The notes under the pieces were generated by a model. It had not been told where the DNA came from and ran no database searches. It saw only the letters and a program-made list of their open reading frames with translations. A stretch of 64,000 bases of DNA from Macrococcoides goetzii. Its GTDB lineage: Bacteria > Bacillota > Bacilli > Staphylococcales > Staphylococcaceae. The stretch covers positions 1 through 64,000 of the forward strand of contig NZ_MJBI02000005.1 in NCBI RefSeq assembly GCF_002742385.2, given 5' to 3'. Below, one piece after another: positions 20,078 to 28,260 of this stretch (positions within the stretch are counted from its first letter, which is position 1; the number at the start of each line of letters is the position of its first letter). The translations under genes and the position numbers were made by a program.

Positions 20078-20938
20078 TTATTTCTTTTTCTTCTTTTTAG
20101 ATGATACAACTTGCACATTTTTAGGTTTATTTTCTGCTTGATTTTGTTCATGTGCTGCTACTAAAGGTGCAATTTCTTCTTGTACTTTCTTTTTATAGAA
20201 CTTATTCCCTAACCATGTTTGCACAACTAAGAATGCTCCGCCGACAGCCCAATATAATGGTAATGCTGCTGGAGAGATTGCTGACATCCACACGATCATA
20301 ATCGGTGAGATAAACATCATCATTCGCATTTGCGCTTTTTGCTCTTCAGGAATATTCTGCATTGATACATAAGCTTGAATTGCATAGACGATACCTGCAA
20401 TGACTGTCATTGCAATATCTACTTTTGTTAAATCGAACCATAAGAAATCTGGATATTTTGTAATACCACCTGATGTTGGATATTTCAATACGTAGAATAA
20501 TCCAGTTACGATCGGTAATTGAATCAGTAATGGTAAACATCCCATGTTCAGTGGATTGATACCATTATCTTTATATAATGCCATCATTTCCTGGTTTGCA
20601 GCCATCTTCTCTTCTTGTGTACGTGCACGTTTCACACGTTCCTGAATTTCAGTCATCTGTGGCTTGATTAACGCCATCTTTTCTTTCATTACATATTGGT
20701 TCTTATATGTACGCATCATAAACGGGAATAATGCTAAACGTACGATTAAAGTAATCGCGATGATTGCTAAACCATAGTTATGTCCCATATTTGCACCTAA
20801 CCAATGGATCAATTGGTCTAACGGATGTACAAATGTATCATAGAAAAATCCAGTACGATTCTCTTCTTTTGAATAATCACAACCCGCTAAAAATAATGCA
20901 ATTGCAATGATTAACGGCCAAATTGCCTTTTTCTTCAT
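20078..20938 (-). CDS. yidC: membrane protein insertase YidC (OxaA)
   Basis: 286-aa insertase for integral membrane proteins. It has a lipoprotein signal with lipobox LAGC (Cys20), then five membrane segments of the Oxa1 core (ALFPFMMRTYKNQ, PLLIQLPIVTGLFYVLK, SPAALPLYWAVGGAF). The basic lysine-rich C-terminus is typical of Gram-positive YidC and binds ribosomes. The ATG at 20938 follows GAGGTGAAAGA. Confidence 0.94.
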   Translation of the reverse strand: MKKKAIWPLIIAIALFLAGCDYSKEENRTGFFYDTFVHPLDQLIHWLGANMGHNYGLAIIAITLIVRLALFPFMMRTYKNQYVMKEKMALIKPQMTEIQERVKRARTQEEKMAANQEMMALYKDNGINPLNMGCLPLLIQLPIVTGLFYVLKYPTSGGITKYPDFLWFDLTKVDIAMTVIAGIVYAIQAYVSMQNIPEEQKAQMRMMMFISPIMIVWMSAISPAALPLYWAVGGAFLVVQTWLGNKFYKKKVQEEIAPLVAAHEQNQAENKPKNVQVVSSKKKKKK

Positions 20939-21017
20939 TCTTTCACCTCATAATATTATTCACATAGAGGTTATTTTATCACAAAAAGTGATAATCATAA
21001 ACAAAAACCATGTATTT

Positions 21018-21659
21018 TTATTTATCTGTATAATATTTCAGGTAATCTGTAACAACCTGTTTAATATCGTCACTTTTCGTAATAGAAGAAATTGTTGAAA
21101 TGCCATCAGCACCGGCTGCAATAATCATCTCGCTATTGGTACTTGTGATTCCACCGATTGCAACGATCGGAATGTCTTCATCGTAAAGTCTCATTTTGCG
21201 AATCAACTCTATGCCTCCAGGTTTCTTCGCATCACTTTTACTGCTTGTTTCATACACTGGTCCTACACCGATATAATCAACATGCGTCAAATCAGATTGA
21301 TCATATTCTGCAAAATTACCGACAGAGAGTCCGATAATCTTATCATTGAAATCTTCGATGATGTTTTCGATTTTTTCATCATCCTGACCAAGATGAATAC
21401 CGTCTGCATCAATTTTCTTCGCTAGTTCAATGTCATCGTTAACAATAAACGGTACACCTTTTGCTTTACACTTCTCAAAAAGTTTTCGTGCTAATATTTC
21501 TTTAGCTTCTCCAGTCAGTGCATTCGGACCTTTTTCTCTAAATTGATATAGCGTTATACCCGCTTCAAGTGCTTCCTGTAATACTCGCTCAAGATTACCG
21601 TCAGATGTATCCTGAGTACCTGCAATAAAATAAACGCGCAATAATTTTCTATCAAACAT
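21018..21659 (-). CDS. thiE: thiamine phosphate synthase
   Basis: 213-aa TIM-barrel enzyme joining HMP-PP and HET-P to thiamine phosphate. Visible motifs are REKGPNALTG, NDDIELA, GIHLGQDD and the phosphate loop AIGGITSTN. It is last in tenA-thiD-thiM-thiE, 3 nt after thiM. The operon is under the TPP riboswitch at 24004-24090. Confidence 0.95.
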   Translation of the reverse strand: MFDRKLLRVYFIAGTQDTSDGNLERVLQEALEAGITLYQFREKGPNALTGEAKEILARKLFEKCKAKGVPFIVNDDIELAKKIDADGIHLGQDDEKIENIIEDFNDKIIGLSVGNFAEYDQSDLTHVDYIGVGPVYETSSKSDAKKPGGIELIRKMRLYDEDIPIVAIGGITSTNSEMIIAAGADGISTISSITKSDDIKQVVTDYLKYYTDK

Positions 21660-21662
21660 TCG

Positions 21663-22445
21663 CTACACTTCTTTCACAAGTCTATTCTCTGCCACATCAC
21701 TTTCCTGTATTAAATATAACTGATCGATTAAATTTACAGCAAAATGTCCCGGCAAAGTGCCGTTAGACGCACGTTCAGCAAACTCTGAGGCAACAGTATA
21801 TGTCGTCAATGCTTCTGTTAATGATTCTAACGTTGGTTTAGTTTCATTATATATGAAACTTGCAACAACTGCCCCTAATAAACATCCACCACCAGTGACT
21901 TTTGTTAAAAGTGCAGTACCATTCTCAATTAAGTTAATTTTTCCATTCACACAAATTGCATCGATTTCACCTGTTACGACAATCGCACAATTAAATTTCT
22001 TATAAGCAGCGCGTGCCACATCTTCTGTTGACAGACTCGTATCTGCATCTGTTCCTTTCATACTCGCCTCTCCTGTCAAAGCTTGTAATTCAGAAGCATT
22101 CCCACGAATTACTGTAATATCATATGTTTCTAACAATTTTAAACAGAAGTCTTTACGAAATTTTGATGCGCCACATGCAACAGGGTCCAATACGATAGGT
22201 ACATCATGTTGATTGGCATATTTTGCTGCTGCCAGCATATTTTCAATATCACCTTCTTCAATTGAACCAATATTGATGAGCAATGCACCAGCATGTGTCA
22301 GAAATTCGTCCATCTCTAACTTTTCTGTCGCCATCGCTGGGCTGGCACCTAATGCCAGTAGGCCGTTCGCTGTAAAATTTTTAACTACATCATTTGTAAT
22401 ACAAATAATGAGTGGATTATCTTTTCTTAGCTGTTCTAATATCAT
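21663..22445 (-). CDS. thiM: hydroxyethylthiazole kinase
   Basis: 260-aa ribokinase-like enzyme phosphorylating the thiazole moiety. It shows PLIICITNDVVKNFTANGLL, ALGASPAMA, DPVACGASKFR, RGNASELQALTG and the catalytic VTGGGCLLGAV. The ATG overlaps the thiD stop (TAATG). With ThiD and TenA it makes a salvage rather than de novo thiamine pathway in this operon; no thiC, thiG or thiF is in the window. Confidence 0.95.
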   Translation of the reverse strand: MILEQLRKDNPLIICITNDVVKNFTANGLLALGASPAMATEKLEMDEFLTHAGALLINIGSIEEGDIENMLAAAKYANQHDVPIVLDPVACGASKFRKDFCLKLLETYDITVIRGNASELQALTGEASMKGTDADTSLSTEDVARAAYKKFNCAIVVTGEIDAICVNGKINLIENGTALLTKVTGGGCLLGAVVASFIYNETKPTLESLTEALTTYTVASEFAERASNGTLPGHFAVNLIDQLYLIQESDVAENRLVKEV

Positions 22446-23233
22446 TATTCCATCTCCTGAAACTTAAAGTGATTAACCGGACCTTGACCATGTCCTAGTT
22501 CTGGTGTGAATCTGATTGCTGCATCCATATAACGTTTAGCAAGTTGTACAGCTTCTACAATAGATTTTCCTTTAGCAAGTTCAGATGTAATCACTGCTGA
22601 ATATGTACATCCTGTGCCATGTGTGTGTTTTGTATCATAACGTTCACCTTGCAAAACAACAAAATCATCTCGAGTAAATAAATAATCTGTAGCATCTCCT
22701 TTAAGATGCCCACCTTTTATCAGCACACTGTCAGAACCAATTTCATTGATAAATATTTTACCGGCACGTTTAATATCATCGAGTGTTTCAACTTTCATCT
22801 GTACGATTTCCTCAAGCTCCGGAATATTCGGTGTCACGACTGTTGCTACATCTAAAAGTTTTGTACGCACCGCACTGCGTCCATTTTCGTCAAGCAATGC
22901 ATCACCACTTTTAGCAACCATGACAGGATCGATTACATAAGGAATATCATGTTTTACAATATAAGGACGCACGACATCCATGACTTCACTCGTTGCAAGC
23001 ATTCCTGTCTTCACAGCATCCGGTACGATATCACTATACACACTCTCTAGTTGTGCTGCAATAACATCTACATCCTGATTAAATACTTGCTGAACGCCTA
23101 ACGTATTTTGTGCGACAATGCTTGTGACAACACTCATACCATAGACGCCTCTTGATTGAAATACTTTTAAATCAACTGTTGTTCCGGCGCCACCCGTTGG
23201 ATCTGTTCCTGCGATCGATAAAGCTGTCTTCAT
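22445..23233 (-). CDS. thiD: hydroxymethylpyrimidine (phospho)kinase
   Basis: 262-aa ribokinase-family enzyme phosphorylating HMP and HMP-P. Motifs are IAGTDPTGGAG, PDAVKTGML, DPVMVAKSGD and the anion hole HGTGCTYSA. The ATG at 23233 sits 1 nt after the tenA stop; longer frames extend into tenA and are rejected. Confidence 0.95.
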   Translation of the reverse strand: MKTALSIAGTDPTGGAGTTVDLKVFQSRGVYGMSVVTSIVAQNTLGVQQVFNQDVDVIAAQLESVYSDIVPDAVKTGMLATSEVMDVVRPYIVKHDIPYVIDPVMVAKSGDALLDENGRSAVRTKLLDVATVVTPNIPELEEIVQMKVETLDDIKRAGKIFINEIGSDSVLIKGGHLKGDATDYLFTRDDFVVLQGERYDTKHTHGTGCTYSAVITSELAKGKSIVEAVQLAKRYMDAAIRFTPELGHGQGPVNHFKFQEME

Positions 23234-23234
23234 A

Positions 23235-23909
23235 TTATTCAACCACACTTTCCCAAGTTTCTTGTGTATAAGCCATATTAAAGAAACGTTTCTCATGTAT
23301 ACAGCTCTCTTTAAAGTTCTTTGTTAATATCGCGCGTTCCGTTTCACTTGCTTGTTCTGCAAATTCATCTACCCAGCCATCCAGATGTTCCATTAACGGT
23401 TTCATCTCTTTAGCATAGAAATCTACCCAGTCTTTAAATGGATTGCCGTTGAAATTATGACGTTCTTTCATCTTTAAAGCAACTTGCTGATACACATACG
23501 GACACGGTGCCATCGCACAAATTGTAAATGCTGCATCACTATAACGATATGCATTAAAATACATGTGTTTAATATAATGATCACTTGTTGGATACCATTC
23601 TCCGTCTTTAATGATTGTTTTATAATCAACCTGTGCATAGTCTGCTAAAGTATAATGTGCAGTTACTTCTCCGTTCATTACAAAATCAATTTGTTCTAAT
23701 AAAAATTTTATACCTTCTTTATCATCTAATTTCGGAATTAATAAGCTATAAATTTTCGCAAACTCGTTTAAGTAAAGATGGTCTGCTTTTAAATAATGAA
23801 TAACAGCCTCTTTACTTAAATCACCACGCACCATTCCCTGAATAAATGGGTCATTGTAAATTGACTCAATAATTGGCTCTACTTCTTCTTTTAATTTTTG
23901 TGTAAACAT
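23235..23909 (-). CDS. tenA: aminopyrimidine aminohydrolase TenA (thiaminase II)
   Basis: 224-aa TenA protein that salvages base-degraded thiamine to HMP. It has the helical TenA fold with YLKADHLYLNEFAKIY, YRYSDAAFTICAMAPCPYVY (catalytic Cys region) and the C-terminal KESCIHEKRFFNMAY. The second of two adjacent ATGs (23909) has better spacing (6 nt) from AGGAGG. It is the first gene behind the TPP riboswitch. Confidence 0.94.
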   Translation of the reverse strand: MFTQKLKEEVEPIIESIYNDPFIQGMVRGDLSKEAVIHYLKADHLYLNEFAKIYSLLIPKLDDKEGIKFLLEQIDFVMNGEVTAHYTLADYAQVDYKTIIKDGEWYPTSDHYIKHMYFNAYRYSDAAFTICAMAPCPYVYQQVALKMKERHNFNGNPFKDWVDFYAKEMKPLMEHLDGWVDEFAEQASETERAILTKNFKESCIHEKRFFNMAYTQETWESVVE

Positions 23910-23929
23910 CATTTACCTCCTAAAAGTTT

Positions 23930-23964
23930 ATAAAGAAAGCCCATCTCCAAATAGGAAATGGGCT
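23930..23964 (-). terminator. riboswitch terminator (expression platform)
   Basis: Minus-strand stem AGCCCATTTCC with GGAGATGGGCT, then TTTCTTTA. It lies between the TPP aptamer and tenA and should form when TPP is bound. Confidence 0.88.
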
Positions 23965-24003
23965 AAATACCATTATTAAAAATATAAAATCAATAAAGGA
24001 ATT

Positions 24004-24090
24004 TAACTACTTTCCTACGCTAGCATTATCTAGATCAGGTAAAGGGTTTGACGAAGTCATCTCAGCCAAAAGGCACCCCTAGTAGTAATA
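24004..24090 (-). promoter_or_regulatory. TPP riboswitch (THI element)
   Basis: On the minus strand: P1 TACTACT/AGTAGT, the conserved GGGGTGCC, GGCTGAGATGA, ACCCTTTACCTGATCTAG, and ATAATGCTAGCGTAGGAA. These are the canonical pyrimidine and pyrophosphate sensor helices. A transcription terminator follows, so control is by premature termination of the tenA-thiDME operon. Confidence 0.97.
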
Positions 24091-24105
24091 TATGTATTTA
24101 ATATT

Positions 24106-24134
24106 AGTGTAACGTAATCAATTTATGAAAGCAA
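24106..24134 (-). promoter_or_regulatory. promoter of the thiamine operon
   Basis: Minus strand: -35 TTGCTT (24129-24134), 17 bp, -10 TACACT (24106-24111). It sits about 15 bp upstream of the TPP aptamer. Confidence 0.6.
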
Positions 24135-24140
24135 GAATTG

Positions 24141-24170
24141 AAAAAAGACCAACGACTTTGTCGTTAGTCC
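24141..24170 (-). terminator. terminator after the first LysM/Rpf-like gene
   Basis: Minus-strand stem GACTAACGAC with GTCGTTGGTC around AAA, followed by TTTTTT. It lies 6 nt after the stop and overlaps no thi promoter element. Confidence 0.9.
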
Positions 24171-24175
24171 TAAAA

Positions 24176-24739
24176 TTATAAGCGAAGTCCACATACTGGC
24201 CAAGGTTGCGCGCCACGCATGTTATATAAAATTTGAGCACGTTTCGTTTGTTCTGCAGCTGATGCCTGGTGTGGATATCCATATCCACCAACGCCACGCC
24301 ATGTTTGTAAATCAAACTGATACATACCATAGAACCCATTCCCAGTATTAATAGATGGATTACCACCAGATTCACATTGTGCTAATGCAGCCCAGTTTAA
24401 ACCTTTATTAATGTACGTTGTATTTGTAGTTTTTACAGTTTTAGAACTTGTATAAGCTGTTTTACTTACAGGTGCTTTATACGTAGATTTTTTGTATGAT
24501 GTCTTTTTGTAAACGACACTATTCTTCTTATTATTAATCTTTAACACTTGGTTCGGATGGATTAAGTTAGATCTTAAGCCATTTGCTGATTTAATTGCTG
24601 CAATTGACGTACCATATTTATTTGCAACACTCCATAATGAATCGCCAGCTTTAACTTTGTATGAAGCTGCATCTGCTGTTGAAACTGCCATTGTCGTAGT
24701 GATTGCAATTGCTGCTGTAACACTTAAGATTTTTTTCAT
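24176..24739 (-). CDS. secreted LysM protein with Rpf-like transglycosylase domain
   Basis: 187 aa: signal peptide (residues 1-24, cut near ADA-A), one LysM domain (about 26-70, YKVKAGDSLWSVANKYGTS), a Lys/Thr/Ser-rich linker, and a C-terminal domain (about 115-187) with WAALAQCESGGNPSINTGNG, GMYQFDLQTW and PWPVCG. This matches resuscitation-promoting-factor (Rpf) lytic transglycosylase domains, including the catalytic Glu in CESGGNP and the paired cysteines. It should cleave peptidoglycan glycans. A WalR-type box lies upstream. A paralogue follows upstream at 25060. Confidence 0.88.
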   Translation of the reverse strand: MKKILSVTAAIAITTTMAVSTADAASYKVKAGDSLWSVANKYGTSIAAIKSANGLRSNLIHPNQVLKINNKKNSVVYKKTSYKKSTYKAPVSKTAYTSSKTVKTTNTTYINKGLNWAALAQCESGGNPSINTGNGFYGMYQFDLQTWRGVGGYGYPHQASAAEQTKRAQILYNMRGAQPWPVCGLRL

Positions 24740-25019
24740 GTTTATTTTCCTCCGGGAAATGTTTGTTTTTTATTTTATAAATGAATTCTTTTGAATGTAT
24801 ATGTCTTGTTCTTGTAATTAACTATATCAGAAATAAATATTTCATAGGTTACAGTCAAATAAAAGATACGTCCTTTTATTACGCTTGCGTTACAATAAAA
24901 AATAAGAAATAAAACAATTACCATATAGTGTTAAATATTTAAGGGAAATATAAGACGCCTCGCTATATTATTAATTATGAAGATTGTCATACTTTTGAAA
25001 CAATTCACTAAAATTTATC
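24740..25019. other. intergenic region upstream of the first LysM/Rpf-like gene
   Basis: About 280 bp of AT-rich DNA. It contains the WalR-like box at 24878-24894 and the gene's ribosome-binding site near the ATG. No ORF or further RNA structure is evident. Confidence 0.5.
24878..24894 (-). promoter_or_regulatory. WalR-type box (one mismatch)
   Basis: Minus strand TGTAAC-GCAAG-CGTAAT, against the WalR consensus TGTWAH-N5-TGTWAH, with one mismatch in the second half. It lies about 140 bp before the LysM/Rpf-like ATG. Confidence 0.5.
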
Positions 25020-25021
25020 AT

Positions 25022-25048
25022 AAAAAAAGCAGAACGTGAAGTTCTGCT
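25022..25048 (-). terminator. terminator after the second LysM/Rpf-like gene
   Basis: Minus-strand stem AGCAGAAC with GTTCTGCT around TTCAC, followed by TTTTTTT. Confidence 0.9.
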
Positions 25049-25059
25049 AAAATTTATTA

Positions 25060-25899
25060 TTAGTATGCTGTTGACCAATGTTGCGCGCCGTGTTGTGTAT
25101 ATAACATACGTGCACGTTTCCATTGTTCTGCTTCTGAAGCTTGTGCTGGGTTACCAGTTCCGCCTACAGCAGCCCATGTTTGTGGAGAGAATTGGAATAA
25201 TCCGTAGTAACCTGCTGGGTTAACGGCTCTTGGATTTCCACCTGATTCACGTTGCATGATTAAACGTAAATGTGCGTCAACTGATGAATTACCAGCTGGT
25301 GCTGATGTTTGTTGAACTGCAGCGCGTTTAGTTTGTTGTACCGGCGCTTGTTGTACTGGTGCTTTTTGAACTGGTGCTTGTTGTACACGAACTGCTTTTT
25401 GAGTTTGTTGTACTGGTTGATCTTGCGGTTGTGTAGTTGCTGCAGTATTTTGTGTTGCAACCGGTGCTGAAACTGGTGCTGCTACTTTTTTAGTAACTGG
25501 TGCCGCTTTTACTGGAGCTGCATTCACATGTTTACGATGTGATTTTTTCTCAACGATTAATAATTGACCTTCTTTTAATTCTTTAGAAGATTCAATTTTA
25601 TTCCATTTTTTTAATTCAGTAATTCTCACGTCGAATTTACGTGCGATTTTACCTAAAGTATCTCCAGCTTTAACTTCGTATTTACCTTTAACTAATACTT
25701 CTAATTTTTGGTTAGGCACGATTATGTCTGATTCTAATTTATTAATCTTTTTAATTTTTTCGATTGTAGTGTCATATTTATCTGCAATTGTCCATAAAGA
25801 TTCACCTTGAGCGACTTTATGTTCTTTCGCGTCTGCTTGTGTTGTAGCTACGCCTGTAGTAAGTATTGCCATTGTAGTAATTGCTGCTAATTTTTTCAT
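25060..25899 (-). CDS. secreted two-LysM protein with Rpf-like transglycosylase domain
   Basis: 279 aa: signal peptide (about 1-24), two LysM domains (about 27-70 and 74-118), a Pro/Ala/Gln/Val-rich linker with repeated APVQ/PVQQ units (about 120-200), and a C-terminal Rpf-like domain (about 205-279) with LIMQRESGGNPRAVNPAG, GLFQFSPQTW and GAQHW. The catalytic Glu is in RESGGNP; the cysteines of the paralogue are absent. The ATG follows CGGAGGAATTATATATA. A perfect WalR box lies about 100 bp upstream. Likely a wall-bound muralytic enzyme for growth and daughter-cell separation. Confidence 0.88.
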   Translation of the reverse strand: MKKLAAITTMAILTTGVATTQADAKEHKVAQGESLWTIADKYDTTIEKIKKINKLESDIIVPNQKLEVLVKGKYEVKAGDTLGKIARKFDVRITELKKWNKIESSKELKEGQLLIVEKKSHRKHVNAAPVKAAPVTKKVAAPVSAPVATQNTAATTQPQDQPVQQTQKAVRVQQAPVQKAPVQQAPVQQTKRAAVQQTSAPAGNSSVDAHLRLIMQRESGGNPRAVNPAGYYGLFQFSPQTWAAVGGTGNPAQASEAEQWKRARMLYTQHGAQHWSTAY

Positions 25900-25999
25900 T
25901 ATATATAATTCCTCCGAATAGTCTCTTTTATCAATAACACTACTTTATCACGATTTGACATTCCTTTGGTTACAGCATTATTATAAGTAACTTCCTTAA

Positions 26000-26016
26000 A
26001 TTACAAATATATTACA
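26000..26016 (-). promoter_or_regulatory. WalR (YycF) binding box
   Basis: TGTAAT-N5-TGTAAT on the minus strand, a perfect match to the WalR consensus direct repeat. It lies 100 bp upstream of the two-LysM gene. WalKR controls autolysins in staphylococci. Confidence 0.75.
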
Positions 26017-26035
26017 GCCATATCTCAATTCGATA

Positions 26036-26074
26036 CAAAAACCGTCTATCGCTCCGGCACGAGTGATAGACGGT
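26036..26074 (-). terminator. terminator after the SSB gene
   Basis: Minus-strand stem ACCGTCTATC with GATAGACGGT, loop including CTCG...GAGC, then TTTTTG. Confidence 0.85.
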
Positions 26075-26130
26075 TTAATTTGGGAGGTGTATATAGGATA
26101 TGAGGTGTGTGAGTAATGAAGCAATCTAAC

Positions 26131-26871
26131 TTAAAATGGTATTTGTTGATCTGTTATTTCTCCCTCTGTCATTTCAGAAGAACTATCATTATCTTCGTCG
26201 TCAATCACACTATCATCATGATTTACTGACGATGCAACTTCATCATTTTCATCTTGTGTTGTTTCATTGTGATTAAGAGATGACTCGCCACTGAACTTCT
26301 GCACAATTTCTTCTGCCTGTTCCTGAATCTCTGCAGACAGCTTTTCGTCTTTATTCAGTTCTGTAGACCATCGCTGATTGTATGTCGTTACAGCTTCATG
26401 CTCTTGTTGAGCTGTGGTTATATTAGAAACAGTTTCCTTTTTGTAATCTGATGTTTCTTTTTTAGCTGCACGATATCCATTAATAACGATTAATTTTTCA
26501 TCATATGACAGTTCATCCCAGGTTTCATCAGGCGTCTTTTCTTTATTATTACCGCCGAATGAAGGAAGAAACTTAATACTTTCTATTACGATTTCAGTTG
26601 AATATCTTGTCTGACCATCTCTTTCATAGCGATTATTATGAATTTGTCCTGTCACACAAATGAGAGAACCTTTCTTACAAAATGAATGTATGTTTGTAGC
26701 TGTACGATTAAATGCTTTACATCTTAGAAAATCAACTGTACTTTCTTTTGCACCTTTCTTTTTTCCGCGATCAACTGCCAGAAAGAATGAAGCAATTTGT
26801 AGTTTACCTGAAAAATCTTTCAGATCTATATCGCTGGAAATTCTACCTGCTAATATTACTTTATTTATCAA
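26131..26871 (-). CDS. single-stranded DNA-binding protein with long C-terminal region
   Basis: 246 aa. An OB fold covers about residues 1-108 (MINKVILAGRISSDIDLKDF, ASFFLAVDR, CVTGQIHNNRYERDGQTRY). The protein ends in an acidic tail with the SSB tip DQQIPF, which docks partner proteins. The region between (about 110-215) is longer than in housekeeping SSBs (usually 160-175 aa) and contains a predicted helical WDELSYDEKLIVINGYRAAK stretch. It sits where Bacillus has ssbB/ywpH next to ywpF, so it may be the accessory or competence-type SSB. The ATG follows AAAGGAGGTGACACATTG. Confidence 0.85.
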   Translation of the reverse strand: MINKVILAGRISSDIDLKDFSGKLQIASFFLAVDRGKKKGAKESTVDFLRCKAFNRTATNIHSFCKKGSLICVTGQIHNNRYERDGQTRYSTEIVIESIKFLPSFGGNNKEKTPDETWDELSYDEKLIVINGYRAAKKETSDYKKETVSNITTAQQEHEAVTTYNQRWSTELNKDEKLSAEIQEQAEEIVQKFSGESSLNHNETTQDENDEVASSVNHDDSVIDDEDNDSSSEMTEGEITDQQIPF

Positions 26872-27079
26872 TGTGTCACCTCCTTTCTTAATAGCACTAT
26901 ATTACGAAAATAAATTGTTGCAAAAATGCAGCAATTCAATTTTAGATATGAAGTACGTTCAAAAATTGAATAATTCATCAATTTCTAACAAAAACGAAAG
27001 GATTTTCGACATAAAAAGAAAAATTTTATAATTTGAAAATTATATGTGATAATTTATAATAGACAATGGAGGGATATAC

Positions 27080-27514
27080 ATGAAAACGTTTAAAGCAGTA
27101 AGATTTCAAATCGTCGAAAACGAATCAGTAACAGAATATGCGCTACATGACGGTGTTATTATTAATAAAGAAAACAGCGGTACAGGTTGGCTGCTTGAAA
27201 TCGTTATCGATGATATTCATCTTGAAAAAATGCAGCACTATTTAGATAATGAGACGATACTCGATACACGTGTTGTTATTACACGTGCATCAAATGATCC
27301 TGCCTTATTTGAATCAACTGTAAAACAGATTATTCCTTTAAAAGATAAAATCTCTGTAATCATCGAATGCCACATTTATACGTTACGACAAGTTTATGCA
27401 GAGAAGTTACTTGAGCAGCTTGTAACAGACGGCCTAAGTGGTCAGGAGCTACTTATCGCATTCAACCGTATGATGAAATCAAAACCAAAATTAAAAGATG
27501 AAATAGAAGAATAA
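27080..27514 (+). CDS. YwpF-like protein
   Basis: 144-aa protein beginning MKTFKAVRFQIVENESVTEY, an uncharacterised Firmicute family found beside fabZ and ssb. It is predicted to be an alpha/beta soluble protein with no signal peptide. The ATG follows GGAGGGATATAC. It is convergent with fabZ and divergent from the SSB gene. No function is known. Confidence 0.8.
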   Translation: MKTFKAVRFQIVENESVTEYALHDGVIINKENSGTGWLLEIVIDDIHLEKMQHYLDNETILDTRVVITRASNDPALFESTVKQIIPLKDKISVIIECHIYTLRQVYAEKLLEQLVTDGLSGQELLIAFNRMMKSKPKLKDEIEE

Positions 27515-27516
27515 AA

Positions 27517-27567
27517 TAAAAAGAAGATAATCCAGAAACTTGTGCTTTCCGAATTATCTTCTTTTAT
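27517..27567. terminator. bidirectional terminator between ywpF-like and fabZ
   Basis: AAGAAGATAAT (27521-27531) pairs with ATTATCTTCTT (27553-27563), flanked by A-rich and T-rich runs, serving both convergent genes. Confidence 0.88.
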
Positions 27568-28004
27568 TATTTCTCTAAAATTGCAAAACTGATTTCACAG
27601 CTACAAGCAATCTCTCCATTTACTGTAGCTTTTGCTACACCTTTACCTAATGGACCTTTTACTCTTGTCATTTCAACTTCTAACTGTAATGTATCACCAG
27701 GGGTTACCTGTCTTTTAAATCTGCATTTATCAATACCAGTAAACATTGCAAGCTTTCCTTGATTCTCTTCTAACTTTAGCATTGCAACAGCACCAACTTG
27801 CGCAAGTGCTTCTACAATTAATACGCCAGGCATTACTGCATATTCCGGGAAATGCCCTTGAAAGAATGGTTCGTTTCCACTTACCTGTTTAATACCAGTA
27901 CATTTTTTTCCATCTTCTAATTCAATAATTCTATCAATTAGTAAAAATGGATAGCGATGCGGAATAATCTTTTTAATTTCGTCAAAAGTTAGTAATGTTT
28001 CCAT
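27567..28004 (-). CDS. fabZ: 3-hydroxyacyl-ACP dehydratase
   Basis: 145-aa hot-dog enzyme of fatty acid elongation. The catalytic His is in [12 protein letters not shown] (about residue 18) and the Glu in [14 protein letters not shown]. The ATG at 28004 overlaps the stop of the small upstream gene (ATGA type). It is last in murA-epuA-fabZ. Confidence 0.96.
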   Translation of the reverse strand: METLLTFDEIKKIIPHRYPFLLIDRIIELEDGKKCTGIKQVSGNEPFFQGHFPEYAVMPGVLIVEALAQVGAVAMLKLEENQGKLAMFTGIDKCRFKRQVTPGDTLQLEVEMTRVKGPLGKGVAKATVNGEIACSCEISFAILEK

Positions 28005-28237
28005 CAACTTTCACTCCCAGTTAGTTTTAATAAGTGTGTCCATGTCGAAGGTTTAAACACATCCATCGGTGAATGTAAGATACCATATCCAATCATCATT
28101 CCGATAACAAATAAAATTATCATCAATAAGATTACGATACTTACTGTTAACAGAATGGGTATACGTCTATGTATTACTTCTGTGCCATTAATAACACTTA
28201 CTTTTTGATTTAAGTTCGGTCGTTTCAAATCAATCAC
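28004..28237 (-). CDS. EpuA-like small membrane protein
   Basis: 77 aa, with a basic N-terminus (RRIPILL) and one membrane helix (about residues 27-52). It matches the small family often annotated as DNA-directed RNA polymerase subunit beta (EpuA, PF11772), which sits next to murA in many Firmicutes. That product name is probably a misnomer; no catalytic motif is present. It is located between murA and fabZ and is co-transcribed. Confidence 0.72.
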   Translation of the reverse strand: MIDLKRPNLNQKVSVINGTEVIHRRIPILLTVSIVILLMIILFVIGMMIGYGILHSPMDVFKPSTWTHLLKLTGSES

Positions 28238-28260
28238 CCCTCAGGTTTGATTGTACATCA

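Noticed and set aside
25260-25460. 66-aa Lys/Gln/Asn-rich ORF within the two-LysM gene
   Set aside because: Out-of-frame shadow of the low-complexity Pro/Gln linker.
28004-28237. RNA polymerase beta subunit
   Set aside because: The automatic name of this small family is misleading; a 77-aa single-helix membrane protein cannot be RpoB.
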